Below are positions 18,045 to 27,537 of a DNA stretch of 32,151 nucleotides, piece by piece (the stretch's first letter is position 1; the number at the start of each line of letters is the position of its first letter). The stretch is from Acetofilamentum sp. (GTDB taxonomy: Bacteria; Bacteroidota; Bacteroidia; Bacteroidales; JAFGUD01): the NCBI GenBank assembly GCA_020722645.1, contig DYKL01000005.1, positions 1 through 32,151 on the forward strand, in the 5' to 3' direction. The notes below the pieces were generated by a model. The model worked only from the letters and a program-made list of their open reading frames with translations, searched no databases and was not told where the DNA came from. The position numbers were made by a program, and so were the translations under genes.

Positions 18045-18788
18045 ATGCTCGAAGAAATAAAAATAATGATTCATAACGGGAAACAATTCATTCCTGACGT
18101 TAGAACATCAAAAGTATCAGAAACATTCAGAGGAAGACCTGTAATTACAAACGCTGTTGTTGATGAACAAAAACTTGTAGAACTTTGTCCCACTTCAGCA
18201 ATTTCATCTCATCCTTTGTCAATTGATTTAAAAAAATGTATTTTTTGCGGAGAATGTGCTTTTCGATTTCCCGAAAAAATTAAATTTACTAATGATTATA
18301 AATTATCTTCAAACAATCCCGATAATTTAATTATTAAAGAAGGTCAAACCGGACCAATTATGTTTGACCCTTCGATTGTAAGAAACGAAATTAAAAAAAT
18401 ATTTAAAAGTTCATTGAAATTAAGACAAGTATGTGCCGGTGGCGATAATTCTGCTGAATATGAGCTAAACGCTTCTGGCAATGCAAACTTTGATATGGGG
18501 CGTTTCGGAATTGAGTTTGTAGCTTCACCAAGACACGCTGACGGAATTTTAGTAACAGGACCTATCAGTGAGAATATGGCGGAAGCACTTGAAATTGCAT
18601 ATAAAGCGACTCCTGAACCAAAATTATTCATTTTATGCGGTGTTGATGCTATCAGCGGCGGTATTTTTGCCGATAGCAAAGCCCTGAACAGAAATTTTTT
18701 AAAAAAAGTAAAGGTTGATTTATACATTCCGGGCAATCCACCTCACCCGTTAAATATAATCAACGGACTTTTGAATTTTATAAACTAA
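18045..18788 (+). CDS. Ferredoxin domain fused to a NuoB/HyfI-like small subunit, N2-cluster ligands substituted
   Basis: ELCPTSAI and CIFCGEC ferredoxin motifs; RQVCAGGDNSAEYELNA; FVASPRHADGILVTGPISENM; ILCGVDAISGGIF; DLYIPGNPPHPLNIINGLL. Confidence 0.88.
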   Translation: MLEEIKIMIHNGKQFIPDVRTSKVSETFRGRPVITNAVVDEQKLVELCPTSAISSHPLSIDLKKCIFCGECAFRFPEKIKFTNDYKLSSNNPDNLIIKEGQTGPIMFDPSIVRNEIKKIFKSSLKLRQVCAGGDNSAEYELNASGNANFDMGRFGIEFVASPRHADGILVTGPISENMAEALEIAYKATPEPKLFILCGVDAISGGIFADSKALNRNFLKKVKVDLYIPGNPPHPLNIINGLLNFIN

Positions 18789-18802
18789 AAAAATATAAAT
18801 TT

Positions 18803-19558
18803 CTAAGGCTTTGCCACAACAAAAACAGATGAAAACATTTCAGGTTTAATTTTGGCAAGAATATTATGAATTTTTTTACCGAAAAACAAAGTACCTGTTG
18901 GAGCCGGAACTTTTTTTACTTCTCCATATCCGCAATAATTTTTAAGCATATTTGTTAATGAGCGAAATGTAAAATAATGCAAATGCCCGTTATCAAAAAA
19001 CTTCACAGGTTTTCCTTTGTAAGATATCAAACCTTCATTATTAGATGCTGTCGAAGGAAATCTGCCTCTCAAAAGTTTTAATCTATGACCAATATCGGCA
19101 ACATTTGGCGTTTCAATGAAAACAAAACCTTTCGTTTTAAGAAGCTTTTTCACTTCTTTCATCGCAGAGATAGGATCTAAAAGATGTTCTATCAATGCAA
19201 GCATAATAACAGCATCAAATTGTCCTGTTTCTTCAGCTTTGAAATTTTCTATATCAAGTTCTTTAACTTCTAATTTCTCGCTTTTAACGTTATTTTTTAT
19301 GCTTTGTAATCGAGGTGCTGATAAATCTGTTGCAACATATCTTTTTATTTCTGGATTGCTAATTAACAAGCTATTTACTAACGTACCATTTCCGGCACCT
19401 AATTCTAAAATTTCACCGCCAATTTTATTGTCAACAAAATATTTAATACAAGCCTGTGAACGGTTTACCGGATTTTTGGTGTATTTAAAAACCGGTAGTT
19501 CTTTTTTTTCAGCGTCATCACTGTAATGAGCCTCATAAAATTCTTTCAATTTGTCCAT
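18803..19558 (-). CDS. Class I SAM-dependent methyltransferase
   Basis: GGEILELGAGNGTLVNSLL (motif I); FDAVIMLALIEHLLDPISAMKEVKKLLKTKGFVFIETPN. Confidence 0.92.
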   Translation of the reverse strand: MDKLKEFYEAHYSDDAEKKELPVFKYTKNPVNRSQACIKYFVDNKIGGEILELGAGNGTLVNSLLISNPEIKRYVATDLSAPRLQSIKNNVKSEKLEVKELDIENFKAEETGQFDAVIMLALIEHLLDPISAMKEVKKLLKTKGFVFIETPNVADIGHRLKLLRGRFPSTASNNEGLISYKGKPVKFFDNGHLHYFTFRSLTNMLKNYCGYGEVKKVPAPTGTLFFGKKIHNILAKIKPEMFSSVFVVAKP

Positions 19559-19574
19559 TTTATCTTTAATAATG

Positions 19575-19823
19575 TTAAATAATATTTTTTATAAAATCTT
19601 CATATTCTTCTTCTTTCATTAAGAATTCCTCAAACTCTTCCTGACAGATTTTTTCTTCTGTTATGCAAAGTTCAAATATATTTACTGATATATCTTCTCT
19701 TTTTTTGATAATAAATCCGTCACGAAAAAAAAAGTAAAAGTAACCATAATGATAATGTCCGGATTTGTATTCTTTTCCGGAGATTAAAAGAATTATAATT
19801 TTTTTTGCTTCGTCTTTTGTCAT
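19575..19823 (-). CDS. Small hypothetical protein (82 aa)
   Basis: ATG start; sits 3 bp after the 1914-aa gene's stop and 16 bp before the methyltransferase on the same strand. Confidence 0.7.
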   Translation of the reverse strand: MTKDEAKKIIILLISGKEYKSGHYHYGYFYFFFRDGFIIKKREDISVNIFELCITEEKICQEEFEEFLMKEEEYEDFIKNII

Positions 19824-19826
19824 AAA

Positions 19827-22800
19827 TTATTGTTTAGCAGACACAACAGCAGCACTTTTGTATATTTCAACATCACCATCCAGATTAAAAATTTTTACAA
19901 CAACGGCATATATACCAATTCTAACTTTAGCACTATTTTCATCAAGCCCGTCCCAAATCCAGAAACCTTCGGCGGCAATATACTCATCATTTACAAGTTC
20001 TCTTACTAATCTGCCGTTTTTATCAAAAATCATAACAGTTGCCAAATAGCCACCTTGCGGGAAATTGTAATGAATGTATAATTCATCATCATATCCATCA
20101 TTGTCAGGTGAAATTACTTCGGGTTCAAGCATAATTGTTCCGCTTAAATAAACACTGTCCAAATTTATGTATTGAGAATTTTTCAATCCCGGTGTAGCAA
20201 AACCTGCATTAGCAGATGCAGAATGCCAGTTTGTACTGTCTTGTGCCGGTCTGTTAAAGTCAATTCTTTCTAGTGAAACGCCACTTTGATCAGTGATAAG
20301 ACCAAAATGAAAATTTTCGTTATATCTAAATTCATCAATAATGGTGTCGTTTTCATCATAAATAACAACTGTACCTTCATCATCAGGATATGAAGGCATT
20401 GAAGATAGCTCAATAAATTTACCTCCGTAACTATAAATTCCCTGAACATTTGCTGTATCTGTTGTTATTACCAAATATTCGTTTGGCATCAGCAAGTAAT
20501 TATTTTGCGATATTTTGTAAGGACTTTCAATCAACCCCTCTTCATCTCTTTTTGCTATTCTTAAATCCAACATATTTATCGGATAAATAGAACGATTATA
20601 TAATTCAACAAAATCTACGCAACTTGTGTATGGGTTGAATAAAACTTCGTTAATAACAACATCATTAACTTTTGCTTTGTAGAAAATGAATTCAAGGACA
20701 GCATTTTCCATAATATTTCCATTAACATCTTCAATATTTGCAATGCTTAACTGATATGTCTCTCCGTCTGTAAAATCAGTGCTGAACTGCAAAAATATCA
20801 AAGAAGGATCTTCTGTTCCTCGAACAACGTAATTTGGAGTTCCTATAGAATTATCAACAGTATAATTATCTTTATTTAAACTGCTTGCATAATCAACTTC
20901 TTCTGAAAATTTTACCTGTAACTGGTTTTGATTTAAAACCCAAACATATTCGGGGTGAATTAAATAATAAGTAAAATCATAATCTGTTGCTTCAATTGTG
21001 TTTCCGCAGTCATCTGTTACATTTGTAATTTGCAAAGTAGTTGATTGTTGATCAACAAATTGAGTATCAAAAAATAAATTTACAGTTGAATAACTTGTAT
21101 CAACAAGACTGACACTCACCGGATTACCTATTCCAACGACATTGTAATTAGAAACATCTAAACCACTTGTAAAAGAAACACTTTTTGAAAACTGAACAAT
21201 AAGTCTGTTTGATGATTTTACTATCACTTTAACTAATTTAATTCCATTAGTATCGGCATTAATTTTATAAACAGAATTATCATTTCCCGGAGTACCTCCT
21301 TTAATATCAACCGAAGCAGCCCAGTTGTAAGAATTTTCACAGAAATTAAACGGGTCAATTTTTTCTAATGACCATCCACCGTCATCTTTTTCTTCATCAT
21401 TATACCAAGCGTCTGAATATCTAACGTGATAAATTAAATTATCTCTGTTATCATAAATCAACAATTCTTTGCCACTTTGAGTTAAATCAGTAGTTCCAAG
21501 AATTGGAACCGTTGTTCCGTAATCATCAATTAAAGTTGCGTTTTCTTCTGTACACATCAACAAAAAGCCATTTGATGGGATTTTTACCGATGGAAAAACT
21601 CTTTCACTTTGAGATTCCGCTTTAAATATCCAGTCCGAAAGCCAAATATCGTAAGCTGTTGTGTTAAACAGTTCAACATATTGTGCTTCCGGTAATCCTA
21701 GAGGAGCTGGATTATAATCCAACATCATTTCGTTTATCACAATATCAAAAGGTTGTGCTATATGATAAGTAAATGGAATACTTGCAGAAACCATCGTGTT
21801 TCCATTAACATCAGTCAAACCGGACATATCTAAAAGATATTCCTGATTTTCTACAAATTCCTCTGAAAAAAGTAAATGAACAATACTTGTATCATTTGCA
21901 TCTCTTGTAACTACTATAGGATTTCCGATACCATTATTTACTGAATAATTCAAATAGTTTTGAGCAGATTGTAATTCAACAGGTTCAGAAAAATACACTT
22001 TAAGTTGAGTAGATGATTTTGGTTCGACATCAACAGGATTTATCAATTCGTAGAAAAACGATAAGGTTGTGTCAGGCATCTCATTTCCACAGTAATCGTT
22101 TATGTTTGAAATAACTAATTGATTGTTGCTAAAAAGAAAATGATCTAAAAAATGGAGCCATACAATTGAATTATCTGATTCATCTACTAATATCGAAAAC
22201 GGAATATCTTCACTGTTCAATATATAATTTATTAAACTTAAAGCATAAGTAGTATCAACTGTTTCAGAATAATCAACAATAATATCGCAAGATGTTACAA
22301 GTGTAACACCTTCTATATAAGGAGCTTCTGTGTCTGGGTTAGAACCGTAAACTGAATTTACCATACAAGGAGTACCGCCGGTATAATTTTCACTTGCGTG
22401 CCAGTTATTAACCTGACTGCAAAAATTAAACGGGTCAATTCTTTCCATAGCCCAGCCACCATCGTCTTTATCTTCATCACCATACCACGTTTCAGGATCG
22501 TAAGTTATTTGTTCAACAATCTGACTGTTTTCATCACTTAAAATAATAGTTTTTCCTGTTGTTGAAGTCAAATAAGATTCATTTAGAACAGGAATTGTAG
22601 TTCCATAAGGAGAAAATAAAGATTCAGCTTCTTCTACGCAAATAACCGCATATTCACCCGAGCTAAGTTGTACATTTGGGAAAGTAAGCAAATTATTATC
22701 TCCGATTTGTAAAGTCCAGTTTGTTAAGTCTATTTCATAATTTGAAACATTCAGTATTTCAATATATTTATTTGCCGGTAGTGCGACAGGAGCAGGGTTT

Positions 22801-25571
22801 ACATCAACCATCAGTTCATTAACCACAATATCATATCTTTTAACGATATAGAATACAAATTCATAATCAGTAGATTCAATAATATTTCCGTAGATATCCT
22901 CTATGTTTTCGATATGAATGATGTATGATTGCTCATTTACAAAAGAGGATCCAAAAGTCAGATGAACAAGGTTCTTGTTTTCTTCGTCAATTAAAACAGT
23001 TAAAGGATTACCGATTGAATTATCCACAATGTAATTTGTTAATTGAACGGCTGTCGTTGAATCAATTTGCTTTGAAAAATAAATATCAATTTTCTTGTAA
23101 GAAATACATCTTATATATGAAACAGTTAAATTCTCCCAATAGAAGGTTTCATTAGCTTCAGCTATAATGTTGCCATCAATATCTTCGACATTGTTAATTG
23201 TAATTGTATATTCGGTATTTTCCTGAAAGTCAGAGATGAAAGTTAAATCTACAATTCGTTTATCAGCAGAATTTCTTAACGCAACTGAAGGATTTCCGAT
23301 AGAATTATCTACAAAGTAATTTGAAAGTGTTTCTGATGAAGTTTTATCAACGTCTTCATTAAATTCTAATCTGATATTATTTGGTGAAATAACTTCCAAA
23401 TTTGACAAAAAAGGAGGCTCTGTGTCCGGAATAGGAGGTCCTACATAAATATCATCTAACCATAAAAGAACATCTCCTGTTTTTGTATAATTATAATTCA
23501 CTCCAAAATAAGAAGCATCTGTAAATGTATTGTCAAATCCTATTCCGTAAGAAATAAGATTATTAAAACTACCATCTTCATCAATTTTAATTTCCCAATC
23601 ACCTGTAATTGATCTTGAAACAACAATAGAAATAGGTAAATTTTCATCTATATTTTTCCAATCAAAAGTAGTACTAATAATTGCTTCCGGTGTACCATTT
23701 GTAATTTTGCAGAGTTTGACCAAATCGTCTGTTCCAACTAAATTAACCCCCACAACGTAACCATTAATCGTTCCACCGTTTTGCATTTGCTGATAATCCG
23801 CATCAGCCATAATAAAAACATTCCAGTTGTTTGTAGAGGAAGGGTCAGCATAACCATATTTCACTTGAAATTGCCAAACAGAAGAGTCGGCTGTAACATC
23901 AAAACCACTCATTGCAAAACTTATTTTATCTGTGTAATTATCAGTTACATCAGTATCAAAAATATGGTGCAATGAATAAATTCCGTTTATAGGTTCAATA
24001 TCAGAAGCTGCCCAATGACCTGAATTACTTTCTGTCCATCCTACAATATTTCCATCTTCAAAATCATCATTTAAAAAATAAACAAAATCACTGCAACTGA
24101 TATCAGAAGTTGTTGCACTTGTCAATCCTGATGATTCGGCTAAAATTGAAAAATTTTCAATAACATTATATTGCAAATCAGTCCAAGTATATTCACCTGA
24201 GACTAAATTTTGTGTTAATCCTGAAGCAGAAGTTAAATTACCTGTTCCTGTATTTAAAGACAAAGTAACCGAGTTACTATAATCTTCGTCTTTATTTCCA
24301 TTTATATCTGTTGCATTTACAACCAAGCTAAAATTTTGATTTTGTTCTACAATTAATGGAGGATTAGAAAAATTTAATTTTGTAGCTTCAATAGCAACAA
24401 AAATATCTCCGCTTTGCACAATGCCTGAACCAAAAGAAGAGCCCGAAACATCGCAAACTATGTCGTTATAATCAAGTTTGAAATCAAGAGTATCATTATC
24501 ACTGATTGCAGATAAATCAGTTTTTAACCAGACGTAAAGTTGATAATTTTCGGTGGTATTATCTCCAACGTTTATAAAACCGGCTTGTGAAAAACTAATT
24601 CCGGTTGAATTTACAACACCGTCAATTCCTGTTGTTAAGTCAGTCCCAAAAAGTTTTGCACCTGCTATTACGTTTGTCCAATCTGAAATATTGTTTAAAG
24701 TTCCTTGTGAAATAGTCAGATTATTGATAATTGTCGATAAACCGTCAGATGTCCCGAGGTCTGTTAATTGAAAATCCAATACTTCTAATCCATCAGCACT
24801 ATTTACAAGAGAAGAAATTGAAACCGGTTCAACATTAGTACCGGCACTGACTTGTGAATCATCATTATTTCCAGCGGTACCCATGATTGAAACATCATCA
24901 ATCCATAGTTTTAAATCTTGTGAAGAACTATATTCATAGAAAAAACCGAAATAATTTGCAGTAATATGATCTGTATTAACAACTGAAGAACCTATTTGAA
25001 CTAAATTATCAAAACCACCATTAGTATCAATAAAAACTGTCCACTCTCCAGATGCTGTTCTTGAAACTTGAAAACCAACAATCGTTGAAGTTGTTATATT
25101 AACTTCCCAATTAAAATGAGTGTTTATAACCTCAGAGCCGCTACCAGACGTAACTTTCCAAATGCGTATTGTATCATCAGAACCAGAATAATTAACTCCT
25201 ACTGCATATCCATTAGCTGTACCGGATGTAAACATTTGGTTTGCATCTGCGTCAGAAAACAAAAAACAAGCCCAGTCATTTGAACTTGAGGGAGCATATC
25301 CGTGTTTAACCTGAAATTGCCAAGTTGTTGTTCCATTTAAAATATTAACATTTGGGAAGTTTATTGAAATTTGGTCATGCCCTGATGCTGAATTATCATA
25401 AGCATGATGTAAAGAATAAATCCCATTTAAAGGATTAATATTGCTGGCTTCCCAGTGGTCTGTTTCACTTTGACTCCAATCCGAAATATCATCATCTTCA
25501 AAATTATCGCTTAATTGAGAAAAAGCGAATAATGGGAAAAAAAAACTTAGAAGGAAAATAATTTTTTTCAT
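19827..25571 (-). CDS. Large secreted modular protein: two related LamG/jelly-roll-like domains, six SbsA-type Ig-like repeats, three lamin-tail (LTD)-like domains, FlgD-like C-terminal domain
   Basis: Signal peptide MKKIIFLLSFFFPLFAFSQ; LTD-like DIVVNELMVDVNPAP..., DIVINEMMLDYNPAP..., DVVINEVLFNPYTSC...; C-term EPEVISPDNDGYDDELYIHYNFPQGGYLATVMIFDKNGRLV. Confidence 0.9.
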   Translation of the reverse strand: MKKIIFLLSFFFPLFAFSQLSDNFEDDDISDWSQSETDHWEASNINPLNGIYSLHHAYDNSASGHDQISINFPNVNILNGTTTWQFQVKHGYAPSSSNDWACFLFSDADANQMFTSGTANGYAVGVNYSGSDDTIRIWKVTSGSGSEVINTHFNWEVNITTSTIVGFQVSRTASGEWTVFIDTNGGFDNLVQIGSSVVNTDHITANYFGFFYEYSSSQDLKLWIDDVSIMGTAGNNDDSQVSAGTNVEPVSISSLVNSADGLEVLDFQLTDLGTSDGLSTIINNLTISQGTLNNISDWTNVIAGAKLFGTDLTTGIDGVVNSTGISFSQAGFINVGDNTTENYQLYVWLKTDLSAISDNDTLDFKLDYNDIVCDVSGSSFGSGIVQSGDIFVAIEATKLNFSNPPLIVEQNQNFSLVVNATDINGNKDEDYSNSVTLSLNTGTGNLTSASGLTQNLVSGEYTWTDLQYNVIENFSILAESSGLTSATTSDISCSDFVYFLNDDFEDGNIVGWTESNSGHWAASDIEPINGIYSLHHIFDTDVTDNYTDKISFAMSGFDVTADSSVWQFQVKYGYADPSSTNNWNVFIMADADYQQMQNGGTINGYVVGVNLVGTDDLVKLCKITNGTPEAIISTTFDWKNIDENLPISIVVSRSITGDWEIKIDEDGSFNNLISYGIGFDNTFTDASYFGVNYNYTKTGDVLLWLDDIYVGPPIPDTEPPFLSNLEVISPNNIRLEFNEDVDKTSSETLSNYFVDNSIGNPSVALRNSADKRIVDLTFISDFQENTEYTITINNVEDIDGNIIAEANETFYWENLTVSYIRCISYKKIDIYFSKQIDSTTAVQLTNYIVDNSIGNPLTVLIDEENKNLVHLTFGSSFVNEQSYIIHIENIEDIYGNIIESTDYEFVFYIVKRYDIVVNELMVDVNPAPVALPANKYIEILNVSNYEIDLTNWTLQIGDNNLLTFPNVQLSSGEYAVICVEEAESLFSPYGTTIPVLNESYLTSTTGKTIILSDENSQIVEQITYDPETWYGDEDKDDGGWAMERIDPFNFCSQVNNWHASENYTGGTPCMVNSVYGSNPDTEAPYIEGVTLVTSCDIIVDYSETVDTTYALSLINYILNSEDIPFSILVDESDNSIVWLHFLDHFLFSNNQLVISNINDYCGNEMPDTTLSFFYELINPVDVEPKSSTQLKVYFSEPVELQSAQNYLNYSVNNGIGNPIVVTRDANDTSIVHLLFSEEFVENQEYLLDMSGLTDVNGNTMVSASIPFTYHIAQPFDIVINEMMLDYNPAPLGLPEAQYVELFNTTAYDIWLSDWIFKAESQSERVFPSVKIPSNGFLLMCTEENATLIDDYGTTVPILGTTDLTQSGKELLIYDNRDNLIYHVRYSDAWYNDEEKDDGGWSLEKIDPFNFCENSYNWAASVDIKGGTPGNDNSVYKINADTNGIKLVKVIVKSSNRLIVQFSKSVSFTSGLDVSNYNVVGIGNPVSVSLVDTSYSTVNLFFDTQFVDQQSTTLQITNVTDDCGNTIEATDYDFTYYLIHPEYVWVLNQNQLQVKFSEEVDYASSLNKDNYTVDNSIGTPNYVVRGTEDPSLIFLQFSTDFTDGETYQLSIANIEDVNGNIMENAVLEFIFYKAKVNDVVINEVLFNPYTSCVDFVELYNRSIYPINMLDLRIAKRDEEGLIESPYKISQNNYLLMPNEYLVITTDTANVQGIYSYGGKFIELSSMPSYPDDEGTVVIYDENDTIIDEFRYNENFHFGLITDQSGVSLERIDFNRPAQDSTNWHSASANAGFATPGLKNSQYINLDSVYLSGTIMLEPEVISPDNDGYDDELYIHYNFPQGGYLATVMIFDKNGRLVRELVNDEYIAAEGFWIWDGLDENSAKVRIGIYAVVVKIFNLDGDVEIYKSAAVVSAKQ

Positions 25572-25609
25572 TATTGTAAATTTTTAAGAATATACTAAAA
25601 TAATTTTTA

Positions 25610-25627
25610 TAATTTTGTTCAAAATTA
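25610..25627. promoter_or_regulatory. Palindrome formed by two divergent -7-like boxes, TAATTTTG-TT-CAAAATTA
   Basis: TAnnTTTG matches on both strands between the divergent 1914-aa gene and asd. Confidence 0.5.
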
Positions 25628-25658
25628 CAAAATTAAAATTAAATCTTTAAAATTAAAA

Positions 25659-26645
25659 ATGAAAATTGCAATTATTGGAGCAACCGGTTTGGTAGGACAA
25701 AAAATGATACAAATTTTAGAAGAAATGCAATTATCTGTAAATGAGCTTATTCCAGTTGCCAGTCTAAAGTCTTACAATAAATCAATATATTTTAATGATA
25801 TTGAATATAAAGTAAAAAGTATTTTTGAAGCTATCGAATTAAAACCTGACATTGCCCTATTTTCTGCCGGTTCTGATATTTCAAAAGAATTTGCACCAAA
25901 ATTTGCAGAAAAAGGAACTTTTGTTATTGATAATTCTTCGGCTTGGAGAATGGATGAAAATATAAAACTTATTGTTCCGGAGATAAATGGAAACATTTTG
26001 ACAAAAAATGACAAGATAATTGCAAATCCTAATTGCTCTACAATTCAAATGGTTATGGCAATTGCTCCGCTTCATCAAGAATTTAAAATCAAGCGAATAA
26101 TTGTTTCAACATATCAGTCTGTTTCGGGTTCTGGAATGAAAGGGATTAGACAAATGATGAACGAAAGAAAAAATATTGATGATGAAAAATTTTATCCACA
26201 TCAAATTGATATGAACGTAATACCTCATTGTGATAGTTTTACTGAAAATGATTATACAAAAGAAGAAATGAAAATGGTTAATGAAACAAGAAAAATTTTA
26301 AATGATGATACAATTTTAATCTCTGCGACAACAGTTAGAGTACCAGTTTTTGGGGGGCATTCTGAAAGTGTAAACATTGAATTTGAAAAAAATTTTGAAA
26401 TTGAACAAATAAAAGATACTTTAGCAAAAACAAAAGGAATAGTTGTTCAGGATAATCCAAAAGAAAATATTTATCCAATGCCTTTGAATGCTTATGAAAA
26501 AGATGAAGTATTTGTTGGAAGAATAAGAAGAGATTTATCAAATTCAAAAGCAATAAATATGTGGATAGTTTCTGATAATGTCAGAAAAGGAGCTGCAACA
26601 AATGCAGTTCAGATTGCCGAAATTGTTAAACAATTTATAAACTAA
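25659..26645 (+). CDS. asd: Aspartate-semialdehyde dehydrogenase
   Basis: MKIAIIGATGLVGQKMIQILEE; FVIDNSSAWRMDENIKLIVPEIN; IIANPNCSTIQMV; STYQSVSGSG. Confidence 0.97.
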   Translation: MKIAIIGATGLVGQKMIQILEEMQLSVNELIPVASLKSYNKSIYFNDIEYKVKSIFEAIELKPDIALFSAGSDISKEFAPKFAEKGTFVIDNSSAWRMDENIKLIVPEINGNILTKNDKIIANPNCSTIQMVMAIAPLHQEFKIKRIIVSTYQSVSGSGMKGIRQMMNERKNIDDEKFYPHQIDMNVIPHCDSFTENDYTKEEMKMVNETRKILNDDTILISATTVRVPVFGGHSESVNIEFEKNFEIEQIKDTLAKTKGIVVQDNPKENIYPMPLNAYEKDEVFVGRIRRDLSNSKAINMWIVSDNVRKGAATNAVQIAEIVKQFIN

Positions 26646-26660
26646 ATAAAGCACTATAAA

Positions 26661-27527
26661 ATGAAACTATTTGAAAAATACAATCGCACTTTTACTCAAA
26701 AAGAAGTTGAAGACGCTGTAAATTCAGCAAAAGATTTAAGCAAAAATTTGATGACACCCGAAATGTTAAAATTAACTTTTAAAACAATTGACTTAACATC
26801 TCTTAACAGCAATGATACTTTCAAAAAAATTGAAAATATGATTCTTAAAGTGAACGAATTTAAGAATAATTTTCAAGATATGCCTAACGTAGCAGCAATT
26901 TGTGTTTATCCTAATTTTGTACAAACAATCAAAAAAAATCTTTCTGTTTCTAACATAAAAATAGCCTCTGTAACCGGCGGTTTCCCTTCTTCTCAAACTT
27001 TTTTAGAAATTAAAACCCAGGAAACAAGATTATGTTTGCAACGCGGTGCAGATGAAGTGGACATGGTCATCTCTGTCGGAGAATTTTTAGGCAGTGACTA
27101 CGCATATACACAACACGAAATTAAAAAAATAAAAAACGCTTCCGGAAACGGACATTTAAAAGTCATTCTTGAAACCGGTTTGCTCGAAGACTATGACAAA
27201 ATTTATAAAGCAAGTATCATCGCAATGGATTCAGGCGCTGATTTTATTAAAACATCAACCGGTAAAGAAAAAATAGGTGCAACACCGGAAGCTGTTTATG
27301 TTATGAGTTGCGCAATTAAAGATTATTTTGAACTTACCGGGAAAAAAATAGGATTAAAACCAGCCGGAGGTATCGGAACTCCAGAAGTTGCTTTACATTA
27401 TTTAGCAATTGTAAAACAAGTTCTTGGAAATGATTGGCTAAATAACAAACTTTTCAGAATAGGTGCAAGTAGTCTGGCAAACAAACTTTTAAGTGCAATT
27501 TATAAAAAAGAAATAAACTATTTCTAA
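26661..27527 (+). CDS. deoC: Deoxyribose-phosphate aldolase
   Basis: [81 protein letters not shown]. Confidence 0.95.
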   Translation: MKLFEKYNRTFTQKEVEDAVNSAKDLSKNLMTPEMLKLTFKTIDLTSLNSNDTFKKIENMILKVNEFKNNFQDMPNVAAICVYPNFVQTIKKNLSVSNIKIASVTGGFPSSQTFLEIKTQETRLCLQRGADEVDMVISVGEFLGSDYAYTQHEIKKIKNASGNGHLKVILETGLLEDYDKIYKASIIAMDSGADFIKTSTGKEKIGATPEAVYVMSCAIKDYFELTGKKIGLKPAGGIGTPEVALHYLAIVKQVLGNDWLNNKLFRIGASSLANKLLSAIYKKEINYF

Positions 27528-27537
27528 ATATTTTAGA

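Noticed and set aside
18344-18736. 130-aa minus-strand ORF opposite the NuoB-like gene
   Set aside because: Antisense of conserved NuoB-like motifs; coding signal is on the plus strand.
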